DNA of 64,000 nucleotides from an uncultured bacterium. GTDB lineage: Bacteria > Desulfobacterota > Binatia > UBA1149 > CAITLU01. Shown here piece after piece: positions 16,694-26,089 of the stretch; positions within the stretch are counted from its first letter, which is position 1, and each line of letters starts with the position of its first letter. The DNA lies in NCBI GenBank assembly GCA_903893315.1, contig CAITLU010000036.1, positions 62,001 through 126,000 on the forward strand, given 5' to 3'. Below the pieces are notes generated by a model. It worked only from the letters and a program-made list of their open reading frames with translations, searched no databases and had not been told where the DNA came from. Both the position numbers and the translations under genes were made by a program.

Positions 16694-18422
16694 TGGATGG
16701 TTCCTCTCGAAGCTGAGTTTCGTAGAGCCGCTTGTAGAGCGACGCGCGGGCGAAAAGTTCTTCGTGAGTGCCCTGCTCGACCACGCGCCCATCATCGATC
16801 ACCACGATGCGATCGGCGCGGCGCACCGTCGACAAGCGATGCGCGACCACGAGCGTCGTGCGTCCCGCCATCAGACGTTCGACCGCGACCTGGACGAGTC
16901 GCTCGGACTCCGAATCCAGCGCACTGGTGGCTTCGTCGAGAATCAGGATGGGCGCATCCTTGAGCAGCGCTCGCGCGATGGCGAGTCTCTGACGCTGGCC
17001 GCCCGAAAGCTGCACACCCATCTCTCCGACCTCGGTTTCGTAGCCCGACGCCAGCCTGGCGATGAACTCGTGGGCATTGGCCGCACGCGCCGCAGCCTCA
17101 ACCTGCGAGTCGCTGGTGTCGGGACGTCCATAGGCGATGTTGGCGCGAACCGTATCGTTGAAAAGGAAAGTCTGCTGGGTGACCACCGCGATGACGGCGC
17201 GCAGCGACGACAGACTGATCTCCCGTATGTCGACACCATCAAGCGTGATGCGGCCGCTGCTCACGTCATAGAAGCGCGGGATCAAGTCGGCGATGGTGCT
17301 CTTGCCTCCGCCGCTCGGTCCCACCAGCGCCACCACTTCGCCGGCGCGAATTTCCAGATCCACGTCGTGCAGCACCGCGTCGCTCGCATAAGAAAAACCC
17401 ACACGCTCGAAGCGCAGAGCATCGCGCAGAGGGCCGGCTTCGAGATGCCCGCCGCTTTCCTCCGGTTGATCGAGAAGAGCGAACACTCTTTCGGCGGCGC
17501 CGAGCCCCGCCTGCACGGTGTTGTTGGTGCGTGTGATCTTCTTGAACGGCTCGTAGAGCAGAGCCAGCGAAGTCATGAAGGCCAGAAAGCCGCCGCTGGT
17601 GCGCTCGCCAGCGAAGACCGACTCGCCGCCGTACCAGAGCACGGCGGCGATGCCGCACGCCGACAGCACTTCGGTCATCGGCGCAGTGAACGCACCGATG
17701 CGCGCGGCTTTCATGTGCAGCTTGCGCAGACGTTTGTTCTCGCCCTCGAAACGCCGCGATTCGTAACCGGCCATGCCGAAGGCCTTGACCACGCGGTTAC
17801 CCTGGATCGTCTCCTGGAACAGAGCCGACAGCCCGCCGAGAGTGTCAAGACCGCGGTGACTGAGCGCTCGCATCTTGCGCGACAACCCTTGCAGCGGAAA
17901 CACCACCAGCGGCAACACGACGAACGCGATGACCGCAAGCACGGTATCGAGCCAGAACGCTACCACGATCAGCACGATCACCGTGGTTGCATCGCGAATC
18001 ATCGCCGCCGCACCGTCGGTCAGGGCCTGACGCACCAGCAACACGTCACCGGTGACCCGCGAGACGATCCCGGCAGAAGCCGTCCTGTCGAAGAAGGCGA
18101 CCGGCAGCGACTGCACCTTCTCCTGCAAACGGCAGCGTAAATCGTACACGATGCGCTCCCCGACCCACTCGCCGAGAAACTCCTGACCGAAGTTCACGGC
18201 TGCGCGGACGACGAAGGTGACGACTATGAGTCCCGGCAGCAGCCCCAGCATTTCGCGGTTTCGCGACGCGAAGATGTCGTCGACCAGACGTTTGACCAGC
18301 CACGGAACCGCGCCGGCCGTACCGCTGTAGACGACCATGCACAGAAGCGCGCCGACGAAGTGAGGCCAGATGTAAGGCCGCAGATAGGCGAGTATGCGTC
18401 GGCTCGTCGAGACGCCTGTCAC
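16668..18422 (-). CDS. msbA: Lipid A flippase/exporter ABC transporter MsbA
   Basis: Fused membrane-plus-ATPase half-transporter (584 residues) that flips lipid A-core across the inner membrane as a homodimer. About six transmembrane segments occupy the first 320 residues. The ATPase has Walker A GPSGGGKST, signature LSGGQRQRLAIARALL, Walker B ILILDEATSALD and the VAHRLSTV H-loop. The start is GTG in GTGA overlap with lpxB. Its setting among lpx genes supports MsbA rather than another exporter. Confidence 0.95.
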   Translation of the reverse strand: MTGVSTSRRILAYLRPYIWPHFVGALLCMVVYSGTAGAVPWLVKRLVDDIFASRNREMLGLLPGLIVVTFVVRAAVNFGQEFLGEWVGERIVYDLRCRLQEKVQSLPVAFFDRTASAGIVSRVTGDVLLVRQALTDGAAAMIRDATTVIVLIVVAFWLDTVLAVIAFVVLPLVVFPLQGLSRKMRALSHRGLDTLGGLSALFQETIQGNRVVKAFGMAGYESRRFEGENKRLRKLHMKAARIGAFTAPMTEVLSACGIAAVLWYGGESVFAGERTSGGFLAFMTSLALLYEPFKKITRTNNTVQAGLGAAERVFALLDQPEESGGHLEAGPLRDALRFERVGFSYASDAVLHDVDLEIRAGEVVALVGPSGGGKSTIADLIPRFYDVSSGRITLDGVDIREISLSSLRAVIAVVTQQTFLFNDTVRANIAYGRPDTSDSQVEAAARAANAHEFIARLASGYETEVGEMGVQLSGGQRQRLAIARALLKDAPILILDEATSALDSESERLVQVAVERLMAGRTTLVVAHRLSTVRRADRIVVIDDGRVVEQGTHEELFARASLYKRLYETQLREEPSNGGRTARI

Positions 18423-19594
18423 CGCATCGTCCCCAACGCCAGAGCGGCCGCACGCGCGGCGGAGCCGGGCCTGAGCAGCAGGCTCGCGACTTCGCCCAAA
18501 GCCGTGACGGTTCGCTGCCGGTAATCCTGCTCACCCAGAAAGCGCGCGACCTCAGCGGCCATGCGCTGCGCGCTGGCCTGGTGCTGCACCAGTTCCGGAA
18601 CCGCTTCGCGTCCGAGCAGCAGGTTCGGCATTGCGATGAAGGGAACCTTCACCAGACGGCGCACGAGCGCGTAGCTCATTGACGACATTCGATAGACCAC
18701 CACCATCGGGCAACCAAGCAGCGCGCACTCTACAGTGGCGGTCCCCGAAGTGACCAGCGCCACGTCGCTTGCGCCAACCAGATTGTAGGTGTCGTCCCTG
18801 GCAACCACGACGTTCTTTCCAGCCGCTCCTCGCGGCGCCGCCTGGCTCACGATGCCAGCCACCAGCCCGTCGGGCAGCGAGGCTGCTTCGGCCACCGCCA
18901 CCTGAACGTTCCCGGGAATCAGCGCCGCGGCTTCGAGCATCACCGGAAGCAGGATCTCTATTTCGCGACGACGGCTGCCGGGCAGCAACACGAGCACGGG
19001 GAGATCGCCGCTCAAGCCGTAACGCGCCCTGGTTTCGTCGCGCGAACGAGACGCCCGCACGTCTTCAGCGAGCGGGTTGCCGACGAAGTGCGCATCGATG
19101 CCGCGGCCGCGATAGAGATAGGCTTCGAACGGGAACAGCACGACCATCCGGTCGACGTTGCGTGCGATGGTGCGAATGCGACCGCGGCGCCACGCCCATA
19201 CCTGCGGGCTGACGTAGTAGAATACCGGCACACCCGCGCGGCGCGCCGAGCGACACAGCGGCAGGTTGAAATCGGGAAAGTCGATCGGAATGAAAAGGTC
19301 GGGCCGCGTCGGCCCGCGCAGTTGCCCACGGACCCGCGCCAGCAGCGCAAGTGCGCGGCCGAGGCCTCGCCCCAGTTCAGCGAACCCCATCACGCCCAGT
19401 TCGGCTATATCGACGAAGGTATCGACGCCGGCCCGGCGCATCAACGGTCCGCCAACACCGTAGAGCCGCAGAGTAGGATCCTCACGCATCAGCGCGGCGG
19501 CCAGCCGGGCTCCCTGGACGTCACCTGAAGCTTCACCGGCCACCATCAACACACGGCGGCCGCGACCACCATCGTTGGCCGGAGCGCCGTTCAC
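18419..19594 (-). CDS. lpxB: Lipid-A-disaccharide synthase
   Basis: GT19 glycosyltransferase joining lipid X and UDP-diacylglucosamine into the lipid A disaccharide. Motifs include VAGEASGDVQGA, GVGGPLM, PIDFPDFNLPL, YYVSPQVWAWRRGR, VGNPLAED, LLPGSRRREI and SGTATVECAL. The GTG at 19594 overlaps the upstream oxidoreductase stop as GTGA, matching neighbouring junctions, and gives 391 residues. The frame is also open to an ATG at 19627, which would add 11 residues. Confidence 0.97.
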   Translation of the reverse strand: MNGAPANDGGRGRRVLMVAGEASGDVQGARLAAALMREDPTLRLYGVGGPLMRRAGVDTFVDIAELGVMGFAELGRGLGRALALLARVRGQLRGPTRPDLFIPIDFPDFNLPLCRSARRAGVPVFYYVSPQVWAWRRGRIRTIARNVDRMVVLFPFEAYLYRGRGIDAHFVGNPLAEDVRASRSRDETRARYGLSGDLPVLVLLPGSRRREIEILLPVMLEAAALIPGNVQVAVAEAASLPDGLVAGIVSQAAPRGAAGKNVVVARDDTYNLVGASDVALVTSGTATVECALLGCPMVVVYRMSSMSYALVRRLVKVPFIAMPNLLLGREAVPELVQHQASAQRMAAEVARFLGEQDYRQRTVTALGEVASLLLRPGSAARAAALALGTMR

Positions 19595-20556
19595 GCCCGC
19601 GCCGCTTCCTCGCGCATGACGCGGCACACGCGGTCGGCGATCGTCAACGCGGTCAGAGCCTCACGTCCGCTCACCGCCACTCCGCGCTGGCCGCGCACTG
19701 CGGCGACGAAGGCTTCGATCTCGTCGCGCAGAGGATCGGCGGCGTCGAAGGTACGGTCTTCAATCGAGATCGAATCCATCGGCGACGCGGGATCGATTCG
19801 GCCCGAGCCGTCCTTGCGCCGCAGCACACGCACGCTGCGCGCATCGAAGTCTACGGCAACATAGGCGTCTTCCTGAAAGATGCGCATGCGACGTTCACGC
19901 TTGAGCGAAACACGGCTGGCCGTTACGTTGGCGATGCAGCCGCCCTCGAAACGAAGGCGCGCGTTGGCGATGTCGGCGTGATCGCTCAGCACCGGTACCC
20001 CAACCGCTTCGACGCTCACCAACGGTTTTCCGACCAGGAAAGCTATCAGGTCGAGGTCGTGGATCATGACATCCAAGACCACGTCGGTGTCACCGCCGCG
20101 GCCCGCGAACGGAGACAGACGGTGGCACTCGATGAAGCGCGGGTGCCCGAGCATGCGCCGCAGATCTTCGAACGCGGGATTGAAACGTTCGAGGTGTCCC
20201 ACCGCGACGAGTAGCCCGGCCTTTTCGGCGCTGTCGCAGATTTCCTCGCCTTCTCGCGCGCACGAAGCCAGGGGCTTCTCGATCAACAGATGAACGCCGG
20301 CGGCAAGTACCGCCATCGCCGCCGCGTGGTGGGCGGCTGTAGGCACCGCAACGCTGGCGATGTCGGCCTCGGCGAGCGCCTCATCCAAACTGGCAGCCGC
20401 GCGACAGCCGCACGCCTGTGCGACGGCACGCGCACGCGACGGGTCGACGTCATAGACTGCGGTCAGGCGCACGCCGTCCATTGCCGCATACTTCTCGGCG
20501 TGCAGAGTTCCCAGATGACCGGTGCCGATCACGGCCGCGCGCAGCGACTCACTCAT
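19591..20556 (-). CDS. Gfo/Idh/MocA-family oxidoreductase in the lipid A operon (GnnA candidate)
   Basis: NAD(P)-dependent sugar dehydrogenase-like protein, 321 residues from the ATG at 20556, which overlaps the lpxI stop by eight bases. It has the N-terminal Rossmann motif VIGTGHLGTLH, the catalytic EKPLA motif and GHLERFNPAF. Gfo/Idh proteins between lpxI and lpxB occur in several delta-proteobacteria. One known lipid A member, GnnA, oxidises UDP-GlcNAc at C3 before amination by GnnB to make 3-amino sugars with amide-linked acyl chains. No GnnB-like aminotransferase is in the window, so the GnnA assignment is tentative. Confidence 0.88.
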   Translation of the reverse strand: MSESLRAAVIGTGHLGTLHAEKYAAMDGVRLTAVYDVDPSRARAVAQACGCRAAASLDEALAEADIASVAVPTAAHHAAAMAVLAAGVHLLIEKPLASCAREGEEICDSAEKAGLLVAVGHLERFNPAFEDLRRMLGHPRFIECHRLSPFAGRGGDTDVVLDVMIHDLDLIAFLVGKPLVSVEAVGVPVLSDHADIANARLRFEGGCIANVTASRVSLKRERRMRIFQEDAYVAVDFDARSVRVLRRKDGSGRIDPASPMDSISIEDRTFDAADPLRDEIEAFVAAVRGQRGVAVSGREALTALTIADRVCRVMREEAARA

Positions 20557-21553
20557 CCGACAGGCCCGCCACCACGCCGCTGGCGCTGCAGCCGACAATG
20601 CTGATGCCGTAACGTTCGGCCAGTTCAAAGGAGCGATCGGCGTCGAGCACCAGGGTGCGCCCGGCTTCGATCGCCAGCACGCCGGCACGTGCGGTCGCCA
20701 TCGTTTCGATGGTGGCTGGCCCCACCGCGGGAAGATCGAAGCGCAGGTCCTGCCCCTGTTTGGCCGCCTTGACCAGCACCGCGCCGCCGCGCCCCAGACG
20801 GGCCGCGCGTCGCAGTGTCTCGTCGGTGCCCTCGATCGCCTCGATCGCCAGCACCACGCCACGCTCGACCACCACGGTCTGACCGACGTCCAACGCACCG
20901 AGAGCACCGAGCACGCGGCAGCCGAGCTGAATGTCTTCGAGTGCCTGGCGTGACGGCACAGGACCGGCCATACGCCCCGGCTTGGCCAGCAAACGCTCCA
21001 GGAACAGAGTCGACGGCACCACGCTGATGTTCTCACCCTCAAGTTCTGCGGCGAGCGCACGCAAGATGGCGTCGTCTCCGAGTCCCGCCACGCGGCTCAG
21101 GAAAAGCAGACCGCGAAAATCGGGGCGCAGCGACGTCAGCGAACGAACCTTGTTGATGCCGCCGGCCATCACCGCACAGTCGACGCCGGCCCGGCGAAAG
21201 CTGCGGATGATCTTGCCGAGCTGCCCGACTCTCACCCAGACGATGGAATCGACTTCGTCTTCGAGGGCCGCGTCGGTCTCACCACGATGCGCCACCGCCG
21301 CGATCACACAGCCGCGCGCACGAGCCTCACGCGCGAACATCAACGGGAAGCTGCCGTTACCGGCCAGCAGGCCGATAGTCCGGCCACGAACGTCGGCGCC
21401 CGCTTCGAACCAGGAAGCGGCGTTGCCTTGCAGCGCTGATTCGCCGGCCCCGGACTGCGGCTCGAACGCGTCGGCCTGATCCTGCGCGACCGCTTGCTCG
21501 TCGCTGCCTTGTGCCGCGGCCGCCGTGCCTTCGGCCCTGCGCTTCACCGGCAT
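20549..21553 (-). CDS. lpxI: UDP-2,3-diacylglucosamine pyrophosphatase LpxI
   Basis: Hydrolyses UDP-2,3-diacylglucosamine to lipid X; LpxI replaces LpxH in alpha- and delta-proteobacteria. The family core begins near residue 58 with GRTIGLLAGNGSFPLMFA and continues through VMAGGINK, LGDDAIL, PSTLFLERLL and RFDLPAVGPATIE. About 57 Ala/Gln/Glu-rich residues precede the core, longer than usual. The ATG at 21553 lies 10 bases inside lpxA, so a later start is possible. Confidence 0.94.
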   Translation of the reverse strand: MPVKRRAEGTAAAAQGSDEQAVAQDQADAFEPQSGAGESALQGNAASWFEAGADVRGRTIGLLAGNGSFPLMFAREARARGCVIAAVAHRGETDAALEDEVDSIVWVRVGQLGKIIRSFRRAGVDCAVMAGGINKVRSLTSLRPDFRGLLFLSRVAGLGDDAILRALAAELEGENISVVPSTLFLERLLAKPGRMAGPVPSRQALEDIQLGCRVLGALGALDVGQTVVVERGVVLAIEAIEGTDETLRRAARLGRGGAVLVKAAKQGQDLRFDLPAVGPATIETMATARAGVLAIEAGRTLVLDADRSFELAERYGISIVGCSASGVVAGLSDE

Positions 21554-22323
21554 ATTCCCCGCTGGGACCCCTCGATGAAATGCACCAGGCGAATCACTTC
21601 CGCACTGTCTGCAAATTCACTGCGCAAACGGCCGAGCGCCTCCGTCAACTTGAGACCGCCTTGAAAGAGCAGGCGGTAGGCGCTGCGCAGATCCTTGATG
21701 GTCTCTTCCGCGAATCCGCGGCGGCGCAGGCCGATCAGGTTGAGACCGTGAAGACCGGCACGGTCACCGGCAGCCATGCAGTACGGAGGCACGTCGAGCG
21801 CCACCATCGCACCGCCGCCGAGAATCACCGACTCGCCGATGCGCACGAACTGGTGGATCGCCACCAGGCCGCCGACAATCGCCCAATCTTCGATCGTGAC
21901 GTGTCCCGCCAGCGTCGCCGCGTTGGCCATCACGACGTTGTCGCCGATCGTACAATCATGCGCCACGTGTGAGTACGCCATGAACATGCAGCGGTGACCG
22001 ATGCGCGTGACGCCGCCGCCGTGCTCGGTGGCGCGGTTGACCGTCACGAACTCGCGGATGACGTTGTCGTCGCCTATTTCGAGCCTGGTCGGCCCGCCGG
22101 CGTATTTCAGATCCTGGGGCGCGGTTCCGATCGAAGCCTGCCCGACCAGGCGGCAGCGCCGTCCGATGCGGGTGTGCCCGTCGATGACGACGTGGGGACC
22201 GACCTCGGTACCGGCACCGATCTCCACGTCCGGCCCGACGATCGAATAGGGGCCGACGACGACTTCGTCGCCGAGGCGCGCGCCTTCGGCGACGATCGCG
22301 GTCGGATGAATACGAACGGGCAA
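21544..22323 (-). CDS. lpxA: UDP-N-acetylglucosamine O-acyltransferase
   Basis: First enzyme of lipid A synthesis, a trimeric left-handed beta-helix acyltransferase. Hexapeptide repeats run from the N-terminus (IHPTAIVAEGARLGDEVVVG). The catalytic histidine lies in SHVAHDCTIG, followed by GGLVAIHQFVRIGE and the C-terminal helical domain (LNLIGLRRRGF). At 259 residues it has normal LpxA length. It directly follows skp (34-base gap); lpxD and fabZ, usually found between them, are missing here. Confidence 0.97.
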   Translation of the reverse strand: MPVRIHPTAIVAEGARLGDEVVVGPYSIVGPDVEIGAGTEVGPHVVIDGHTRIGRRCRLVGQASIGTAPQDLKYAGGPTRLEIGDDNVIREFVTVNRATEHGGGVTRIGHRCMFMAYSHVAHDCTIGDNVVMANAATLAGHVTIEDWAIVGGLVAIHQFVRIGESVILGGGAMVALDVPPYCMAAGDRAGLHGLNLIGLRRRGFAEETIKDLRSAYRLLFQGGLKLTEALGRLRSEFADSAEVIRLVHFIEGSQRGICR

Positions 22324-22357
22324 ACCAGATCTCCCTTACCCGGCGCCCTCGTCAGGC

Positions 22358-22867
22358 CTACTGGGCTTTGTCCGCCAGCGCGATGATCTCGCTGGTGACG
22401 TCACCCTTGTTCGAAATGTACAGCGCCTGGCCCGCGTCGAGGATCAGGTCGTAGCCGCCGTCCTTGGCGAACTTCTCGATCACCGCGCGCATCTTGCGGT
22501 TGATCTCGCCCATCACTTCGGACTCGACCTTGGTCAACTCGCGCTGGTAGTCTTCCTTCATGCGCTTGGCGTCGCGCATCTGGCGCTCGTACTCGTCCGA
22601 CAACTTCTTCTTTTCGTCGTCGTTCAGGACCGTCATCTTCTTGTCGATGTCGGCCTCCAGTTTCTTGACCGACTGCAGTTTGGCGTCGAGTGCCTTCTGG
22701 GCGTCCTCGAGGCGTTTCTTGAGCTTGCCCTGGGCATCCTTGCCGGCCTTGCTCTCCGCCATCAACTGCGGAGTGACGATATAACCGATCTTGAGGTTGT
22801 CGGCCGCGGCCGCCGCTGCCGATCCGAGCAGACAAATCGCGAACAGAACTGGGAAAATCTTTTTCAT
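22358..22867 (-). CDS. skp: Periplasmic chaperone Skp/OmpH
   Basis: Holds unfolded outer-membrane proteins on their way to BamA. From the ATG at 22867, which has an AGAGGAA ribosome site six bases upstream, the 169-residue product starts with a signal peptide (about 1-22, ending AAAAA before DNLKIGY). A long charged Lys/Glu/Asp-rich coiled coil (about 40-125) and the C-terminal DLILDAGQALYISNKGDVT stretch follow, as in the OmpH family. Placement after bamA is the standard order. Confidence 0.95.
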   Translation of the reverse strand: MKKIFPVLFAICLLGSAAAAAADNLKIGYIVTPQLMAESKAGKDAQGKLKKRLEDAQKALDAKLQSVKKLEADIDKKMTVLNDDEKKKLSDEYERQMRDAKRMKEDYQRELTKVESEVMGEINRKMRAVIEKFAKDGGYDLILDAGQALYISNKGDVTSEIIALADKAQ

Positions 22868-22934
22868 CGAAGGTTCCTCTCGAAAGTAAGAAGTCAGTGT
22901 CGCCTGGCCAATGGTCGAATGTCGATAGCGAAAA

Positions 22935-25388
22935 TCAGAACGGAGTGCCGAAAGAAAACAGCACGAGGCTCTTGCGGTCGCCTGGCTGCGAATTGATAGG
23001 TAATCCGATTTCGATGCGCAGCGGTCCGAACGGCGACAGCCAACGCATGCCGACTCCGGCCGCGTAGCGGAAATCGCCCAGCGCGATGCCCTGCTGCCTG
23101 CTGAAGCCGTTGCCGGCATCGAAGAACAGCACCCCCTTCACACCGGCGTCGGGAATGATGGGGAAAATCAGTTCGTTGTTGAAGATCAACTGGCTGCTGC
23201 CGCCGATCTCCTGTGAATCGCAGGTCACGCCGTCGGTCTCGCAGAAGTCTTCGCGGGGTCCGAGCGAACGCGCCGTGAACCCGCGGATGGTATTGATGCC
23301 GCCGGGGAAATAGCGTTCGGCAAGAGGCAACTCAGCACCGGTGCGCCCGGCGTCTCCTATGCCGTATCCGAAGGTACCATTGAACGAATAGACCAGCTTG
23401 CGACCGGCTTCGCTCGTGTAGATCGGCCAGTACCAGCGCGACGTCACGTCGACCTTCCAGAAGTCCGTTTCTCCGCCGAATCCGGCGAACTCCGCGGAAA
23501 CGGAGTTGAGCGAACCTTCGCTAGGATCGAAGGGCTGGTCGACCGTATTGCGCACGATGGAAGGCCGCAGGCTGCTGGTCAGCCTCGTGCCCTCCTCCAG
23601 CTTGACGCTCGCGGGCGCCGTGCGGCCGATACCGGAGATGATCGTGTTTTCGATCCGATACTCGATCCCCGCACGAATTTCGTCGAGGGACATACCAAGC
23701 AAGTTGCGCAGGCCGAGTTCCCACAGCGGGTAGCTGGCGCGCAGAGAAATGCCGGTACCGCCGCGTTCGAAATCGGAGAACTTGTAATTCCAGTTGAACG
23801 CATCGACGCCGAGCGACAGGGGAATATCGAAAGCCCAGGGCTCGGTGAAGGCGAGACGGAAGTTCTGGCTGCGTGCTCCGAAGTCGATGTTGGCAGTCGC
23901 GGTCTGGGCGCGCCCGAAGAGGTTGCGTTCGGTGATGCGGGCGTTGGCGAGCAGCGAATCCTGCGAACTGAATCCGGCACCGGCCGAGAAGGTGCCGGTA
24001 CGGCCTTCCTTGACGTCAACCAGGAGGTTTACCTGATCGGCCTGGTCCGTGCGGGTGCTGGTGACGTCCACTTCGTCGAAAAGGCCGGTACGCTTGACCC
24101 GTTCCTTACTTTCGCGCAGTCCCTTGCCCGAAAAACGCTCGCCTTCCTGTATGCGCATTTCGCGGCGCACGACGTAGTCGCGGGTCTTGTCGTTGCCCTT
24201 GATCTCGATGCGATCGACGTTGACCACCGGTCCGCTCTTCATCTTGAAACGCACATCGACGGTTTTCTCGTCAGAGTTGACCGGGGTCTCCGGCACCACC
24301 TCGGCGAACGCGAAGCCGAGGTTTCCGTAGGCCTCCGTGAGGCCGAAGATAGCCTCGCGCAAACGGCTGGGGCGGAAGAGCTTTCCATGCTCGAGCCTGG
24401 ATGCCTTGACCAGTTCGTCCTGCTCCATCAGCACTTCGCCCTCGAACTCGATCTTGCCGACCCGGTAACGGTCGCCTTCCTCGATGCGAACGGTAACGAT
24501 CAAGTTGTCGCCCTCGCGGGTGACTTCCGGATCGTCGACGCGCACCTGGATGTAGCCTTCGTCGTAGTAGAACGAGGTCAGGCGCTCGACGTCGGTCTTG
24601 AGTTCCTCCTGCTTGAGGATGCCGGCGCCGCTGATCCACGAAAACATCCACTTGCGGCGCGTCGTCATCACGCCGCGAAGCTTGCGCTTGCCGAAAGCCT
24701 TGACGCCTTCGAACCGAATGTCTTTGACGAGAACCTTGTTGCCTTCGACGATGTGGTAATTGACGGTCGCGAGGCCTTCCTCGTCGACGTCGAGCGTGTA
24801 GTCTATCTCCGCGTCCGGGTAGCCTTCACCAGCGTAGGTTTTTTTGGCCTCGCGGACACCGTCCCAGGCCTTTTGCGGATCGAATACGGTGCGGGGACGC
24901 ACGCCGACCACAGCCTCGAGATCCTTGACGTCGACGTTGTCGTTCCCTTTGAAGACAATGGCGGCGATGTAGGGCCGCTCGGTGACGTGATACATCAGCG
25001 CCACCCCGCCCGGCGCCGCCTCTGTGGTCACCCACACGGTTTCGAAGAAACCCATGCGGTAGACGGCCTTGATGTCGGCGTCGACAACGGAATCCTGCAA
25101 CGCCACGCCGCTCTTCTGCGAAAGATGGATACGGATCGCGGACTCTTCGACACGACGCTGGCCGGCCACTCGTACTTCGACGACCAACGGAGCAGCGGCT
25201 TCCTTGGCCGCTTCCTTGACCGTTCCCCCGGCTGGCTCCTTGGCCGTTTCCTTGGCCGGCTCCTTGCCCCTTGCCTGCGCTTTGCCCTGAGCCAGTCTCG
25301 GCGTCAGCGCCTGCGCCTGAACGGGCAGAGCCGCCAGCGCCACGACCAAGGCCGCAACTGCCAACCGTAGTGGCCTCGGCGTTTTCAC
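22935..25388 (-). CDS. bamA: Outer membrane protein assembly factor BamA (Omp85)
   Basis: Core of the beta-barrel assembly machine. The 817-residue product has a signal peptide (about 1-26), a Lys/Glu/Ala/Pro-rich stretch (about 41-66) not usual for the family, five POTRA domains (about 67-460), and a 16-strand barrel. The barrel ends in FSFGTPF with the terminal Phe expected of outer-membrane proteins and contains the loop-6 motif INTIRGF. Loop 7 includes a CETDGVTC cysteine pair. The start is GTG in overlap with lolD. Confidence 0.97.
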   Translation of the reverse strand: MKTPRPLRLAVAALVVALAALPVQAQALTPRLAQGKAQARGKEPAKETAKEPAGGTVKEAAKEAAAPLVVEVRVAGQRRVEESAIRIHLSQKSGVALQDSVVDADIKAVYRMGFFETVWVTTEAAPGGVALMYHVTERPYIAAIVFKGNDNVDVKDLEAVVGVRPRTVFDPQKAWDGVREAKKTYAGEGYPDAEIDYTLDVDEEGLATVNYHIVEGNKVLVKDIRFEGVKAFGKRKLRGVMTTRRKWMFSWISGAGILKQEELKTDVERLTSFYYDEGYIQVRVDDPEVTREGDNLIVTVRIEEGDRYRVGKIEFEGEVLMEQDELVKASRLEHGKLFRPSRLREAIFGLTEAYGNLGFAFAEVVPETPVNSDEKTVDVRFKMKSGPVVNVDRIEIKGNDKTRDYVVRREMRIQEGERFSGKGLRESKERVKRTGLFDEVDVTSTRTDQADQVNLLVDVKEGRTGTFSAGAGFSSQDSLLANARITERNLFGRAQTATANIDFGARSQNFRLAFTEPWAFDIPLSLGVDAFNWNYKFSDFERGGTGISLRASYPLWELGLRNLLGMSLDEIRAGIEYRIENTIISGIGRTAPASVKLEEGTRLTSSLRPSIVRNTVDQPFDPSEGSLNSVSAEFAGFGGETDFWKVDVTSRWYWPIYTSEAGRKLVYSFNGTFGYGIGDAGRTGAELPLAERYFPGGINTIRGFTARSLGPREDFCETDGVTCDSQEIGGSSQLIFNNELIFPIIPDAGVKGVLFFDAGNGFSRQQGIALGDFRYAAGVGMRWLSPFGPLRIEIGLPINSQPGDRKSLVLFSFGTPF

Positions 25389-26089
25389 GACAGCCTTACC
25401 TCCTTCAACACGCCACCTTCCATTCGCATAGTCCGGTCGAGCAGTCCCGCCAGAGCGTGGTTGTGCGTTGCTATGACCAACGCAGCACCAGACTCGCGTT
25501 GTACCTCTCGCAGCAGCCGATGCACTTCATCGGCGGTGGCCGGATCGAGATTCCCCGTGGGCTCGTCGGCAAGAACCACGGACGGTCGCGATGCCAGAGC
25601 CCGCGCCACCGCTACCCTTTGTTGCTCACCGCCCGAAAGTTCGCCGGGACGATGCCGCGAGCGGTCGCGCAGTCCCACCCGCTCAAGCAGTTCTTCAGCC
25701 CGGAGCCTGGCCTTGGCCCGCGAATGTCCGCCTACGAGTAACGGCATCATGATGTTTTCGCAGGCATCGAAGTCTCCGAGCAGATGGTGGAACTGAAACA
25801 CGAACCCGACCGCCTTGGAACGCAGCGCCGCCAGTTCCCTCGGCGCGAGCGCGTAAATATCCTGGCCGGCGACGTGCACGGTGCCGCCATCGGGGCGGTC
25901 CAAGCCTCCAAGCAGATGCAAAAGCGTACTCTTGCCAACCCCCGACTCTCCGATCACGGCCACCGACTCGCCTTTGTGCACACTGAGTGACAGGCCGTGG
26001 ACCACATTGATGATTCGCTCGCCGTCGTCGTAGCGCCTTTCGAGCCCGCGTGCCTGCACGGCGGGCATCTGTGCAACGCCGTCACTCAT
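25385..26089 (-). CDS. lolD: Lipoprotein-releasing ABC transporter ATPase LolD
   Basis: ATPase of the LolCDE complex that extracts lipoproteins from the inner membrane. The 234 residues contain Walker A GESGVGKST, the Q-loop FQFHHLLGDF, signature LSGGEQQRVAVARAL and Walker B VVLADEPTGNLDP. The ATG at 26089 overlaps the lolC/E stop as ATGAGTGA. MacB/FtsE-type ATPases are close relatives; the partner permease supports LolD. Confidence 0.95.
   Translation of the reverse strand: MSDGVAQMPAVQARGLERRYDDGERIINVVHGLSLSVHKGESVAVIGESGVGKSTLLHLLGGLDRPDGGTVHVAGQDIYALAPRELAALRSKAVGFVFQFHHLLGDFDACENIMMPLLVGGHSRAKARLRAEELLERVGLRDRSRHRPGELSGGEQQRVAVARALASRPSVVLADEPTGNLDPATADEVHRLLREVQRESGAALVIATHNHALAGLLDRTMRMEGGVLKEVRLS

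Noticed and set aside
16386-18140. Open frame of 584 codons opposite msbA
   Set aside because: Shadow of the msbA coding strand; no domain signal.
20557-21060. Upstream extension of the Gfo/Idh gene
   Set aside because: It is lpxI read in another frame; the Rossmann motif begins right after the ATG at 20556.
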